A DNA stretch of 64,000 bases from Allium sativum (Eukaryota > Streptophyta > Magnoliopsida > Asparagales > Amaryllidaceae), in contig CM060925.1 of assembly GCA_030737875.1 (NCBI GenBank), positions 481,119,514-481,183,513 of the forward strand, written 5' to 3'. A model generated the notes under the pieces. It did no database searches. It saw only the letters and a program-made list of their open reading frames with translations, and was not told where the DNA came from. This document shows, piece by piece, positions 35,686 through 49,400 of the stretch. Position 1 is the stretch's first letter. Each line of letters opens with the position of its first letter. The translations under genes were made by a program, and so were the position numbers.

Positions 35686-38600
35686 TGTGACGACCCAAAT
35701 TTCCGGTACCTTTGAACTGGTCAAACAACACCAATTCAACCCAAATTCTACTGGAAACCCAGATACCAATAGAAAGAAATTAGAGGGTGAGGTAAGAAAG
35801 AAAGAAATATTAGAATAGAAAAGGAAGAAGAACCAACACAACACAGAATCTAACATTGCATTGGAATAAAATATAATATAGAAATAATTCTTATTGAGAA
35901 CTTGAAAAAATACTTACAACATCAGAGTACATCAATACACTTGGGCAGTTATAACAACCTGTCCTTATATACATCACACAGCGGAATATACTAGATATCA
36001 TACTTCTGAATACCTCCAGCTTGTCTCTAAACTGCGCAGCATCTGATAACCTGAAACTGTACAACCCTGTCTAACCCGAGCATTTCAAATACCGGGTCAG
36101 TCTGGTGAACCAGAGTGAGAAACCCACTGGGTTTATATAACATCCATATTGATTTTAAAATTCAAAATCTTTTTGAAAGAAAAAGATAATAGTAAGACCT
36201 TATCCACACATAAATACGGACGGTTTTTACCTTACTATAACCAAAAACATTTTTAAATCGTATATATGTTCTGATATTATAATAGTGTCTAAATACAAGT
36301 AAATAGCAATCTAGCGGAACGCTTACATCTCACGCTCCACATATATAGTATACAATCAAAATCGCGGGCGCTTATTAGAGATTGGATTCTGACTATGACA
36401 AGGTATGGGACCACCTGCCGATAGTGTATCTCTAGGGGCGAATACACTAGGTTCAACAAGAATGTCTTGCAACCCGGCCCACACATGACCGACCACTCAT
36501 TTCGCTTGAGTGTATCGAATGTATATCACCAACGGTTGGGATCAGCGACTGTTTCCCGAAAGGGACAGCATCGATAGATTAAAGAAGTAAAAGGAATTTC
36601 TCTAGATAGGTGATTATACATCCTAATGGGAGCGACTCGCATAACCATGCTGCCTGCCCGATTTTTGTCATTTCCTGGTTTATGAGGCTTGAGGTTATAA
36701 TTGACTTTTTGAACATCTGGCCACCATTCGCATCGTCCATACACGTCATCCAGGAACAGGATGAACTGAAGGTACCCTCCTGCCGCATCCAAAGGATTAA
36801 TAGCGAAAAATCCTTGCAACCCGCAAAAATCCCAACCATGACTGAATCACAGTTTAAAAACCTCTGGTAGCTAGCCAGAGAAATTCTACAGCAATCCTTC
36901 CGCTTATGAAGATCCACGGTCTTCAATGCTTCATCTCAACCATCTTCTAATATCTTCATGTTTACGTATTTATTGGTCAGAATGGTTTTCGAATATAAAT
37001 TTGATCCGGTCATTCCGAACCAATAATCGATTTGGCCAGATTTTGATAGTCGATGATTTAACTATCAAAATAAACAACCATCATCCATAGAAAAATCAAA
37101 TGGGTTTATTGGTTCAAAATACAACATCACTTGGCCTTTTCAGTTAAAAGTTGTTAATCACCCTTCTAAATCTTTCAACATTTGGAATATCGCTTTCTCC
37201 ATTCTTATTTCCAAATCCATTTATTCAACTTATAATTCTTTGAATTATAGTTTATAATATTCTCTATGAAAATATTATTTTAATCTCCTCAACCAACTTC
37301 GTTTCTAAACTAATATCATCCCTGGATAATCGTGAAGTCGTTCAAGTTGGGGTATTTTATTTACCTCCCAGACCTTGAGTCGACAACACTCTTATCTTCA
37401 AAATAGATAGAAGTTTATTAACGAAATCTCATTCTATCACTTTTTCCTCATTACTTATATTTAATTTAGAATCCAATTTAAATAACCATTTATCTTAGTT
37501 TTGATTTAAATAACTTCATTTCACATCTAAAATACTTATCTTTAGATATCATCGTTAGTTCTTTACTTTGAAAATCAACTTCCATCCACTTAAGCTTTGG
37601 TTTGATCTTAACTCATATTAAATCTTGTTTGAAACTTTCCTTTTCCCTGGAATTCCTTTCATGTTATAAATCATGGTTCTGACCCATAAGGATATGGGTA
37701 AAACTTATTTAAAATTCCTTTTTAATTATAAACAGCGTCTTATTCAACTCAAATTCCTTTACCACTATTTTCCTTTCAACATATATACTTTCAAATATGA
37801 TTCAATTTAAAAGTTAAGAAATCTCGACTCGATATATCAAAAGCAACTTGGTTTCATATGAAAACACTATTATATATTCAAAATCTTATCTATCGAGTCG
37901 CTTTATGAATTCTCATTCATACTATACTTTAAAAACTCGTTTATAGTTCAATTCCTCGCTAATGGTCTAACATTCTCTACATTACTAGTTTACTTCATTA
38001 TCGGGTATACATAAAAAATCAATCTTTCTTAAGGATTATCTCCAAAATGATGTTTATTTCAAAAATAATTAAAAATCTAGTAATATTCTTTAATAATCAA
38101 TTCTCGTACTATTAGTCGACTTGGTCATCTCAACGAGGTTACTTGTTTAACCCTTTCCACTTAGTTATTCCTTTTTAAATTAATAAATAATAATTAATTT
38201 AAAATAATTTCATTTGATTAAATTAATAATCTAATTAAATAAAATAATCTCATTTAATTGTTTATCAAAAACAATTAATCAAACTCTTAACCATTTTGTT
38301 GATTTCCACTTGCTTGCTTACATAACTCATTAATCTACAAATCTTGCTTATTATACTCATTTTAAAATTTTAAGATAAAAATAATTATTTATTTTCTTTA
38401 ATAAGTTCATTTAAAAATAAACTATAAAATAGATTTCAAAACCTGTCTTTTAGTTATAAAACAAATTTTATAACTTTCTTAATATTGATTTACCTGACGG
38501 TAAATAAGTCTTTACAAATGATTCATTTTCAGGCCACCTACCGATAATTACTCAACCAATGTCACCCATTGGTTAACATCAAATAAGTGTTGAATTAGGG

Positions 38601-39320
38601 TTCAACAATCAATAATCAATCAGATTGGTTAAACAGTTCATATAAATAAACAACAATATTTTGAGGAATCCGGTTGGATTCCTCCAACCTGTCCTTCCCT
38701 GTATCACAATGGGTTACCTCAAACAATATTTTTTTTATTTATCACAATAAAGCGAAGTGAAAAGTTCAACTAATAACAGTCAACAAACAACTTATAACAT
38801 CCAATGAAGCATACAATTATATATTTAATACGTTTATATTATTTTAAACGTAACCAACCAGGTAAGTTACCTTATTTGGAATTTAATCGTTAAAATAACG
38901 ATTTAATTCGATTAAATCAAGCAAACGCTTAATTTAATCCATGAATAATATTCGACATACAAGCAAACAGTCATTAAATCATCAACCATTAGCAAACATT
39001 GCACACAAAATAAAAACCCAACTTATATAAAATATAAACGGGGTAAACTGAGTGTAACAACCCGAGTTTTAATAACATGTTGAAACTAGAAATCTGGGTA
39101 TAATTAAATTTAAAAATAAAAATCAAGGAAAACGGGTTGTGCCATTGCATTCGTCTCGAAATTCTGCATGGAAACGAGTCCGAGTTTTCGAAAAACGGGT
39201 TCCGTATGAGGGAGATATGACCCTCCAAAGTTTCAGGAATTTTCAGAAACCAAAACAGCTCGAAATTCGAATTCAAATCCAGAAGCGGGCTGGGTGGGAA
39301 ACTTCCCGCCCAAGACCCAG

Positions 39321-39382
39321 GTCGACTGGGTAGTCGACCTCCCCCTGACCAGGTCGACTGGGTAGTCGACCTGGGGGTCGAC
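39321..39382 (+). promoter_or_regulatory. Cluster of five GTCGAC palindromes in C2 U3
   Basis: GTCGAC lies at 39321, 39333, 39353, 39365 and 39377, mostly inside longer palindromes such as CAGGTCGACTGG. It sits about 85 bp upstream of the TATA box. Clusters in the same place in C1, C3 and C4 suggest selection despite CpG decay. Confidence 0.65.
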
Positions 39383-39465
39383 CTGCCCCGAATTTCCAGA
39401 TCCAAGGCTGAGTTCATTTCTGCATATCTAGACCGATTTCTGGACCAAATTCGTGACTCTAAACC

Positions 39466-39473
39466 TATATAAA
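39466..39473 (+). promoter_or_regulatory. TATA box of C2
   Basis: TATATAAA is followed at about 30 bp by a pyrimidine-rich CATTCTCTCTACACC initiator-like stretch. This sets the plus orientation of the LTR and a U3 of about 0.4 kb. Confidence 0.65.
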
Positions 39474-40999
39474 CAGCCCCTAGCCTCATTCTCTCTACAC
39501 CATTTCATTCTGTCCTTATGCTACCTCTGTGAAAATCAAAATGATAATATTTAAATTAAAAGAGACTACTTCTTCTTCGTCAAGACAACATCTAGGAATT
39601 GCAAATTGGGGGTTTTCAACTAGAACAAAACTAAACAAATAGAGATTCAACAACTGCAATAACCGTTTCCAGAATCAAATCTCTGCACTCTAATTCTCGA
39701 TCCACGCTCTGTAAGTTCTAGTTACTTTGAGGTTGAAACTTGTTAAATTTAATATGGACATGGAATAAAATTGAAATTGGACCTAAGCTTGATTATCTAT
39801 TTGGATCTGTTCTTGTCTCTTCTTGAATCTATGATTTTGGGTTATTTCTTATCGATGGAACCATGCCCATTCATGATGTTGGACCTAGTTTATTATTCAA
39901 ATGCTAGATTGTAAAATGAATTCTTGGATCTTGACTTGATGATAAGACTTGTTAATTCAGTTTTCACCCTATCCACTCTTGAATCTTGAATTTTGGAATA
40001 TTGCTATGAAATCAGTTTGGACTTATTCATGTTATCAATTGGAATTGGACCCATGTATGATAATTGATTTATACCTATTCTTGGACCTTGACTTTTGGAA
40101 TACTGCTATGAAAATTAACTTGGGCCTATTCATGTTGTAAATCAAATATTATCACGCCTATGGCATTGAAACTATTGTTAATGGCCAAAGACTATGCCTA
40201 TGCCTGTAACTAAGAACATAAGACTATTGCCTATGACTATGACAAGGACAATTGTGGCTAATTACCTATGACTCGTGACTATGAATTACTGCCTATGATT
40301 ATGAACAGAAGACTATTGTCTATGACCATGACCTTGAAACTATTATAGTTAATTGCCTATGACTATTTAGGGTAGTTGTCTAGAACTATTTTGGATAATT
40401 CATGACTATTGTGATTAATCGCTTATGATTCACTACGACTATGACTATTGTGGCCAATTGACTATTACAGTTGATTGTTCATAACACTATAGTTGAAAAC
40501 CATGTTGTACACCAAGACCATTGATCCGTAATCCTTGTATTTGGCTTGCTTTTGCATGCCTATTCTTTTATGTCAATTTTTATCATGACTATCACCTTAT
40601 TATGCCAGATTTGAAAGCCTGTTATTCTCTATATGCCAGTGTTGTTGTAACCAATTATCCCAAGCTATGTCATGCCAGATTTATCACCTTGTGCTCGTTC
40701 TTTTGCCTATCATAGTTGGGATGTTATTCCCTTTTATTTTGGACCTGGATCTACTTGTAATTTAGATCGATTTACGTTTACATGTGATGGGGATACGAAT
40801 TGGGTAGGTTAGGCAAACATGAATTGGTATGAATATGAATCGTGAACTTGATAATAGGCATAAGTGGAAACCCGAAAACTTGATATGAGAACTTGACATG
40901 AAACTCGCTTAGAAACTTGACACGAACTTGACATGAAAATTGAACATGGACATGACACTTAGAATGAACTTGAAAATGGCCAACTCGAGGTTGGGTTGA

Positions 41000-41161
41000 G
41001 TTTGCAGTGTAATTCTGCCCGGAACCGCCCGGCAAATCCAGTTACTGCAAACAATAGGATCCAATGTGGTTAGTTGGTCATATCGCACTTGAAAACCCGA
41101 GGTTAGACTGAGTTGTGGTGTAATTCTGCCCGGAACCGCCTGGATTTCCAATGACCATAAC
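41000..41161 (+). other. Two copies of the family C structured motif in C2
   Basis: Copy 1 (41000-41052) has arms GTTTGCAGT/ACTGCAAAC, a perfect 9 bp. Copy 2 (41112-41161) has arms GTTGTGGT/ACCATAAC with one G-T wobble. Between the arms lies the core CTGCCCGGAACCGCCCGGCA (partly lost in copy 2). Compared with C1 the arms differ at several places and stay paired. Confidence 0.78.
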
Positions 41162-41215
41162 AACAGGTCTGATGTGAGAGGTTGGGTGCATTAATGAATT
41201 AATGTCACATGATAG

Positions 41216-41534
41216 GGTTAAGTCATGAACCGCTTGAATATACTTAACCAATTTGACACGATGATTTGATAGGGTTAAGTCATAAACCGCTTGAATATAC
41301 TTAACCAATTTGACACGATGATTTGATAGGGTTAAGTCATGAACCAGTTGAATATACTTAACCAATTTGACACGATGATTTGATAGGGTTAAGTCATGAA
41401 CCGCTTGAATATACTTAACCAACTTGACACATGATTCGTAGGGCTAAGTCATGAACTTGAACGACAACACTTAGCCAATTTGACATGCTAGACTGATGGG
41501 GTTAAGTCTCGAATTTAAATGACAACACTTAACC
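41216..41534 (+). other. Array of six covarying hairpins in C2
   Basis: The first four units repeat at 57 bp with arms GGTTAAGT/ACTTAACC (41216/41242, 41273/41299, 41330/41356, 41387/41413). The fifth has GGCTAAGT/ACTTAGCC (41442/41469), a T-A to C-G pair change. The sixth returns to GGTTAAGT/ACTTAACC (41500/41527). Loops are 18-19 nt and differ in sequence. C1 has the matching array in mirrored order. Confidence 0.75.
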
Positions 41535-44500
41535 TACTGGACGGAAACCCTAGTTACACGGTCCTTTTCAGCAGTAGCCCACTAGATGTATCACGGCACC
41601 CTAGAACTAGGCAGGGTGGGGCACGATTACTGGGCTGATTGTAAGCGACCAGAAGACGGCTGAGTTGGTGCGCCATTGTAGGTTCAGGCGGACTATGGTC
41701 GTGCACGTAGTCCGGAGTTGAAAAAGCAGGCATCGGGCACCTGTAGGTTTACACTGTGTGTGCTTGATTCGTGTCGGTGGTTGGCACCATAGGGCTTGAT
41801 ACACCCTATGGTTGACCTAGCACAGGTGACTACATTTCATGATTGGGCCGTATGACACAGACACATGAACGAGCTAGGAATTGTAGGGAGCCGATCGATT
41901 AATAGATCGTTACGTGGAAAAAGGGTGTTGTTCGTTAGGTAGCATAATCCCTAGTGGTCCTAGGTGGCATAAACCCTAATCGAATCTAGAAAACGTTCAA
42001 TAGGTAGCATAATCCCTAGTGGTCCTAGGTGGCATAAATCCTAGTTGAACACGCGATAGTTCATGATAAGGAAACCGAGCCAGAACAAGGGTGGCAGTCC
42101 AAACGATTTCAAGAATGGTGGCACTACGTTGAAGTAGTATAGAAATACGTGATGAAACCCGTACGATATACGGCAAGGGACTGCACATATACATGGAAAG
42201 GATGATACGGGTTGGGGTACTAGTACAGTTGGTGCAGAGAATGTAAAACATGCGATGCTATATGTAGTTTATCTGGTTTGCATAGTTTATCTTATTATCG
42301 TAGTTTATCTTGTTACCATTGTTTATCTTGTTATCTTAGTTTAACTTGCCTATCTTGTCATCATCCTTACATTTACTTTTAGTTTATACATGTCATGTTA
42401 CCTTTACTGTTTCTATCCTGAAAGTCACTAGGACTTAACAGTCTGTATGACTGACCCGTTTTGTTTCACCTCTTTTTCTTCCGTTTTCCCCCCAGGTTCT
42501 CAGGGAGGAAACACTACGATTTAGTTTGGACTTATTTCTGCTTCAAGATCCTCATATATGGCTTGGACCTTTCTTGGCTATGGTTGCTTTCCTGTTTTAC
42601 TTGGGGAATGATTTATGACCATGGTTTTATGCTTCTTTACTATTGCAAGACAGATTTCGATGGATTTAATGGCATTTTGATGTAAAAAGGCTTTAGACCT
42701 TTCTAGATTTTTAAAGCAATAAAATTTGGTTCTTCTTCCGCTGTTTTATGTGTTCTGTCTTGTAATATTTCTGTGTATGTTTACCTAGATAATGCTCCAC
42801 CAAAGCTAGTGCATTCCCTTTGTGAGTGACCCTAGCGGAGGTGGGGTGTTACACTGAGTGAGTTAAACTCACCTTGATTTCATCTGTCGTCAAACGGTTC
42901 GTTTAACACACTACTAGCTGCATTCAAATCCGTCCGTTTTCATTCCAAAATTTTATGTTCACTGATATGGGTCCACTGCTCCGCATTTGGTCTGATTCTG
43001 TGTACGGATTGCACGGTTATAATTTTAATACGGTGTTCAGTATATGAATTGATATTATTTAATATTTAAATAAAAATTATTTCCAAAATAACCACTTAGC
43101 GTTAAAATAGTTTTAATTAGGCATATTGAAAGTAAGGTTCGGCATATCCATATACCCCATGCCATGTATACCGTAAATAATTAAATAAATATATTATTAT
43201 AATTTACTTGAACCTTGACTTACGTTATACTAATCTAGGTTGGGCATGATTAACTACTTGTTTAGAAAATTAGGCATATCTTCACGTTTGATCAAGCATA
43301 GAATGCAACTAGCAGTCCCGCATGACTTAATATATATTTTATATAATAAAATATAACTTCCGATTGGTGCCAACAACCAGACGCTGCGCCCAATTCCGAC
43401 ATCACCGCGTCCGACCAACTCTTTCCATCCACCGGTCTGTCGCTCGACGTCCGTGAACCTGCGCATGCAGTCTCCCTTCATGAACACTCACAGTCACTGT
43501 GTTCTTTACACTAACAAAATGCCCCAACTCCCTTTCTTCTACCCTGCTGTTTAGGACAGCACTCTTCTTCTTTTTTTCTAACGTTGGTCCAAACCCAACA
43601 TGTTCTTCTTCAAGCAAAACAAAGACAAGCCCGCCCCTTATAATTTCTTCCTCCACATCACTTTGTCTTCCCCCTACCTGCTTCTTACGTCCGTACTCTT
43701 CCATCTTTTTATTGTAATTAACCAGCTACCGTTGTTTCACCATGCCCGCACCTTCAACCACCCATGCAAACTTCCATGTGGAGTCTGCATCTCCACCTTC
43801 CAGTGCACCGCAACCTTCCCCACACCACGGCGGCACACTTTCGGCCGCTCGCTGGAGAGTCACCCTGCCAACCTCCTTCCATCTGCCCTGACCTCGACTC
43901 ACCCGTATATACATATTTCGATTTTTCCTTTTGTAAGATTTTTTTTATTATTTTGGTGGCTTGCCTCATTTTCAGAAATAAAGATGAGAAGAAAAGAAAA
44001 TAAAGGAGAGACACTGTTTGGGTTTAGTTCAGAAGGGCTTTGGTATTTATAGAAGAGGAATACGTGGGAAGCACGGTGTAAAAATCATTTTTAATTGGGG
44101 TAGCTTGATGGGCACGGTGAGAATTGTTTGGCTGCCAAGTTTTGGTACAATGTCACTTTCACCCATGTATACCTTGGTCAGCAAGGTTTATGGGATGTCA
44201 TTTTCATCCGTAAGGACTTAGTTGGCAAGGATACAGTATAGGATAGGGTTGCATGTGGAAAAAGTCGGGTAACTGGTTTCATTCCAGGTTGGGGAAAATT
44301 TCTCCATTTCTTTTTTTTAGACAAATTCGTTTTTATTAAATTCTTTACAGCAAGATCAAGATTCTACCTGTTTCAGCATCTATGACAACATGATGATAAG
44401 TATTAACATGCTATTGAACCCATGCAAACTTAGAAAAGAAAAGAACAATACGATTTATCGAATGAAATTGGAATATAACAACACAAATCAAGGTTCACTA

Positions 44501-46409
44501 AAACTGGAACTACATGACAAGCAAAGTATAACGGCTAAACAATTTTGCAAACATACTATTCCACTTACAGCTAGCTTTTTGTTTATTCAATACATTTGAG
44601 TTAATCATGTTTGTCTATCCTATTTCATTACATGAGATCATCATTTTTTTATTCAACTCATGTTGGGTTATAGGTAGTTCTATTTGTCTAGTATATGAAG
44701 TTTAGCGTACTCTGTCATATAATACTCCATTTACATACAGACCCCTATGGACAAAAATAAAAATATAGTCGTGTCCAGCGAGGTGTCACTATCCCAAAAA
44801 TATAATAATATCAGTAGGTTAACTTATATTGTGAAACCCCGAAATACTGATATTGGGTGCAAAATACTTCAAATAAAAAGTTTCATATTTAATTTATTAA
44901 AAATTACAGTAAAATTCTAAAAATTAAATTATAACTACGTCTCAAAAGAATCTTGTCCAGATTTGAACCCAGTATGCAGTTATATCAAATAAACTGTTAC
45001 GGTCGATGAACGATTCTATAGCGACTATTGGAAATTTTAATCTGGACATATCTTACAATATATCATATGAAATCTCAATTTTTCTCTTCCGTTAGAAAAG
45101 TATAATCAAATCGATTCAAATGTTTCTTGTTTCACACATTTCCGACTTAAAACGGATTCTGTATATTCAATTAAAGTTCAGATCGAAAATTACGAACTGC
45201 CGCATCGTTTTCGAGCTTGTTTTAATTATATTATAAATTATATATTTTTGAACTCGATTTTATAAAATAAATTCGACATAAAATCTGCTAATATCGCCAA
45301 ATTAATATTTAAACGTATTTTAAATATTCGTAATCAACGTTCAAAAATCTGGGATGTTACATTCTTCCTCCCTTAAAAGAATTTCGTCCCCAAAATTACA
45401 AGGTAAGAAGAATGTTCCGAACACGGTTATTTTAAAATAATTATTACCAAAACAAATTCAAAATCTTTAAACGTCCCTAAAAAATTCGCCAACATCTCCA
45501 CTGCACGGCTCGATCACAACAACTACAAATGCCACTCCGGGCTCAACTTCCCCAAAAGAAAACCAAAAGCCAAATGGCTACCCAACTCAGGGGTATAAAT
45601 CAATAACTCCAATCAATATTTTAAGGTTTACCTTTTGTTGGGAAACTCAATTTCCCATTTTCAAGCAAATCATTTATCTGCTCTTCGTATGTACTTCCAA
45701 CCTATGTAACCAAATCCATTCCATAGCTTTCTGGAATCTGCACTAAACTTAACTTACAATGCAAGTAACAAATACGGGGTTAAATATTCCTATTTCGTTT
45801 CATAATTGATGTTATTCCCAATTCACTATACTGGAATTTTAATTCCAACTCATTCAACTTCTTTATCAACCCTGCTTGATGGATTTCATATAACTAATCC
45901 ATCATTCACATAGCAAACAACCAAATCATTTGAATTACATTCAACAATTGATATTAACTGGTATGTTTTCACTTGGTTGAACATACACGATTAATATTCG
46001 ATCGATTTCTATTATTATCCATTTGATTACAAAATCTCAAATTTATATTATTCAATTCCATTTGAATTTTGTCTAAATAAACTTAACTAGGTTAAGTTTC
46101 ATTCTCCATATTCAATTAACCAATTGGGTTTTAACCAATTCAATTTCTTTTCATAATCTAGTTTGAATGCTCGGATCAATCAAAATAACCAAGCAAACAA
46201 CAGTACTATAATATAGAAAATTCTTTCCTTTTTCTATAAAAATATAATTTGGGGAAAATTATTTCATTTACCCTCTTTATAAAACAATATTGCATCAAAT
46301 ACCGGTTCAATATGGTTCCTCAACACTTGAACCGATCAATGACACAATACAAAACATTTTATATAAAACTCACAAATATGCTCTCTCGTATATATACTCA
46401 AACTCAATC

Positions 46410-46471
46410 TAGGATATTATTAATCCTATCTCTACTAAGTTACACCACAGAGCCAAGGTTATTACTAAACC
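46410..46471 (-). other. Twin leader hairpins of element 3
   Basis: On the plus strand 46457-46471 has stem GGTT/AACC with loop ATTACTA (TAGTAAT on the element's strand). 46410-46428 has stem TAGGAT/ATCCTA with loop ATTATTA. Same order, loop size and near-identical loops as in elements 1 and 2. Confidence 0.65.
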
Positions 46472-46475
46472 AATA

Positions 46476-46487
46476 GCTCTGATACCA
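46476..46487 (-). other. Primer-binding site of element 3
   Basis: GCTCTGATACCA, the exact complement of TGGTATCAGAGC, lies 2 bp from the LTR start at 46490. Confidence 0.93.
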
Positions 46488-46489
46488 AA

Positions 46490-49400
46490 TGTGACGACCC
46501 AAATTTCCGGTACCTTTGAACTGGTCAAACAACACCAATTCAACCCAAATTGTACTGGAAACCCAGATGCCAATAGAAAGAAATTAGAGGGTGAGGTAAG
46601 AAAGAAAGAAATAATAAAATAGAAGAAGAAGAAGAACCAACACAACACAGAATCTAACATCGTAGTGGAATAAAATATAATATAGAAATAATTTTTATTG
46701 AGAACTTGAAAAAATACTTACAACATCAGAGTACATTAATACACTTGGGTAGTTATAACAACCTGTCCTTATATACATCACATAGCGGAATATACTAGAT
46801 ATCATACGTCTGAATACCTCCAGCTTGTCTCTAAACTGCGCAGCATCCGATAACCTGAACCTATACAACCCGGTCTAACCCGAGTATTTCAAATACCGGG
46901 TCAGTCTGGTGAACTGGAGTGGGAAACCAACTGAGTTTATATAACATCCATATTGATTTTAAAGTTCAAAATCTTTTTGAAAGAAAAAGATAATAGTAAG
47001 ACCATATCCACACATAAATACGGACGGTTTTTACCTTACTATAACCCAAAACATTTTTAAATCGTATATATGTTCTGATATTATAATAGTGTCTAAATAC
47101 AAGTAAATAGCAATCTAGAGGAACGCTTACATCTCACGCTCCATATATATAGTATACAATCAAAACCGTGGGCGCTTATTGCAGATTTGATTCTACTATG
47201 ACAAGGTATGGGACCACCTGCCGATAGTGTATCTCTAGAGGCGAACACTGGGTTCAACAAGAACGTCTTGCAACCCGGCCCACACATGACCGACCACTCA
47301 TTTTGCTTGAGTGTATCGAATGTATATCACCAATGGCTGGGATGAGCAATTGTTTCCCGAAAGGGACAGCATCGATAGATTAAAGAAGTAAAAGGAATTT
47401 CTCTAGATAGGTGATTATACATCCTAATGGGAGCGACTCACATAGTCATGATGCCTGCCCGATTTTTGTCATTTCCCGGTTTATGAGTCTTGAGTTTATA
47501 ATCGACTTTTTGAACATCTGGCCACCATTCGCATCGTCCATACACGTCATCCAGGAACAGGATGAACCGAAGGTACCCTACTACCGCATCCAAAGGATCA
47601 GTAGCGAAATATCCTTGCAACCCGCAAAAATCCCAACCACGACTGAATCACAGTTTAAAAACCTCTGGTAGCTAGCCAAAGAAATTTCAATAGCAATCCT
47701 TCCTCTTATGAAGATCCACGGTCTTCAATGCTTTATCTCGACCATCTTCTGATATCTTCATGTTTACGTATTTATTGGACGAAATGGATTTTGAATATAA
47801 GTTCGATCCCAGTCTTTCCGAACCAATAATCGATTTGGCCAGATTTTGATAGTCGGTGATTTAACTATCAAAATAAATAACCATCATCCATAGAAAAATC
47901 AAATGGGTTCATTGGTTCAGAATACAGCATCACTTGGCATTTCAGTTAATAGATGTTAATCACCCTTCTAAATCTTTCAACATTTATAATATCGCTTTCT
48001 CCATTCTTGTTTCCAAATCCATTTATTCAACTTATAATTCTTTGAATTATAGTTTATAATATTCTCCCTGAAAATAATATTCTAATCTCCTCAACCAACT
48101 TCGTTTCTAAACTAATATCATCCTTGGATAATCGTGAAGTCATTCAAGCTGGGGTATTTTATTTACCTCTCAGACCTTGAGTCGACAACACTCTTATCTT
48201 CAGAATAGATAGAAGTTTATTAATGAAATCTCATTCTATCACTTTTTCCTTATTGCTTATATTTAATTTAGAATCCAATTTAAATAACCATTTATCTTAG
48301 TTTTGATTTAAATAACTTCATTTTACATCTAAAATAATTATCTTTAGGTATCATCGTTAGTTCTTTACTTTGAAAATCAACTTCCATCCACTTAAGCTTT
48401 GGTTTGATCTTAACTCATATTAAATCTTGTTTGAAACTTTCCTTTTCCCTGGAATTCCTTTCATGATAAAAATCAAGGTTCTGACCCATAAGGGTATGAG
48501 TAAAACTTATTTAAAATTCCTTTTTAATTATAAATAGGGCCTTATTCAACTCAAATTCCTTTAACACTATTTCCCTTTCAACATATTTACTTTCAAATAT
48601 GACTCACTTTAAAAGTTAAGAAATCTCGATTCGATATATCAAAAGCAACTTGGTTTCATATGAAAACACTATTATATATTCAAAACCTTTTCTATCGAGT
48701 CGCTTTATGAATTCTCATTCATACTATACTTTAAAAACTCGTTTATAGTTCAATTCCTCGTTAATGGTCTAACATTCTCTACATCACATAGTTTACTCCA
48801 TTATCGGGTATACATAAAATAATCAATCTTTCTTAAGGATTATCTCCAAAATGATGTTTATTTCAAAAATAATTAACAATCCAGTAATATTCTTTAGTAA
48901 TCAATTCTCGTACTATTAGTCGACTTGGTCATCTCAACGAGGTTACTTGTTTAACCCTTTCCACTTAGTTATTCCTTTTTAAATTAATAAATAATAATTA
49001 ATTTAAAATAATTTCATTTGATTAAATTAATAATCTAATTAAATAAAATAATCTCACTTAATTGTTTATCGAAAACAATTAATCAAACTCTTAACCATTT
49101 GGTTGATTTCCACTTGCTTGCTTACAAAGCTCATTAACCTACAAATCTCACTTATTATACTCATTTTAAAATTTTAAGATAAAAATAATTATTTATTTTC
49201 TTTAATAAGTTCATTTAAAAATAATCTATAAAATAGATTTCAAAACCTATCTTTTAGTTATAAAACAAATTTTATAACTTTCTTACTACTGATTTACCTG
49301 ACGGTAAATAAGTCTTTACAAACGATTCATTTTCAGACCATCTGCCGATAATTACTCAACCAATGTCACCCATTGGTTAACATCAAATAAGTGTTGAATT

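Larger units (their letters stand above)
39053..42853 (+). mobile_element. Family C solo LTR (C2), 3801 bp
   Basis: It runs from TGTAACAACCCGAG to GGTGGGGTGTTACA and is flanked by perfect CTGAG duplications (39048-39052 and 42854-42858). It is absent from the same site in the other element 3 LTR (49856), so it inserted after element 3. It contains no PBS, PPT or internal repeat, so it is a solo LTR. In order it holds a GTCGAC cluster, a TATA box, a long AT-rich leader with a degenerate CTATGACTATT repeat region (about 40150-40500), two structured motifs, a hairpin array and tandem GGTAGCATAATCCCTAG units (41936-42050). Confidence 0.93.
35686..45361 (-). repeat. Element 3 3' LTR, interrupted by C2
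   Basis: It runs from TGTGACGACCC to GGGATGTTACA. It aligns end to end with 46490-52350 once 39053-42853 and one CTGAG copy are removed. A TATA box (minus strand, complement near 44043-44052) and a GC-richer leader (43370-44000) mark the promoter. At 37044-37077 a hairpin TTTTGATAGT/ACTATCAAAA is retained in the other LTR. Frames such as 36526-36819 and 43600-44052 differ in length between the two LTRs and are not supported as genes. Confidence 0.9.
45362..46489 (-). other. Element 3 internal domain (non-coding)
   Basis: It starts with the complement of a PPT (TTCTTCCTCCCTTAAAAG) and ends at the PBS. The block at 45478-45513 is shared with elements 1 and 2. No frame above 75 codons occurs, and none resembles a retroelement protein. 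Its length and order match the element 2 body. Confidence 0.85.

Noticed and set aside
36526..36819. 97-codon minus frame with a shorter relative at 47438-47620
   Set aside because: Frame length differs between the two LTR copies, and the homologous stretch in element 2 (14040-14420) is not open in the same phase.
41216..41440. Regular 57-bp repeats that could suggest a CRISPR array
   Set aside because: Repeat and spacer are both nearly identical between units, no cas genes occur, and the context is a plant LTR with target duplications.
43726..43914. 62-codon minus-strand frame open in both element 3 LTRs (also 50713-50901)
   Set aside because: The differences between the two copies are mostly amino-acid changing, there is no family match, and it lies in a GC-rich leader where open frames are expected by composition.
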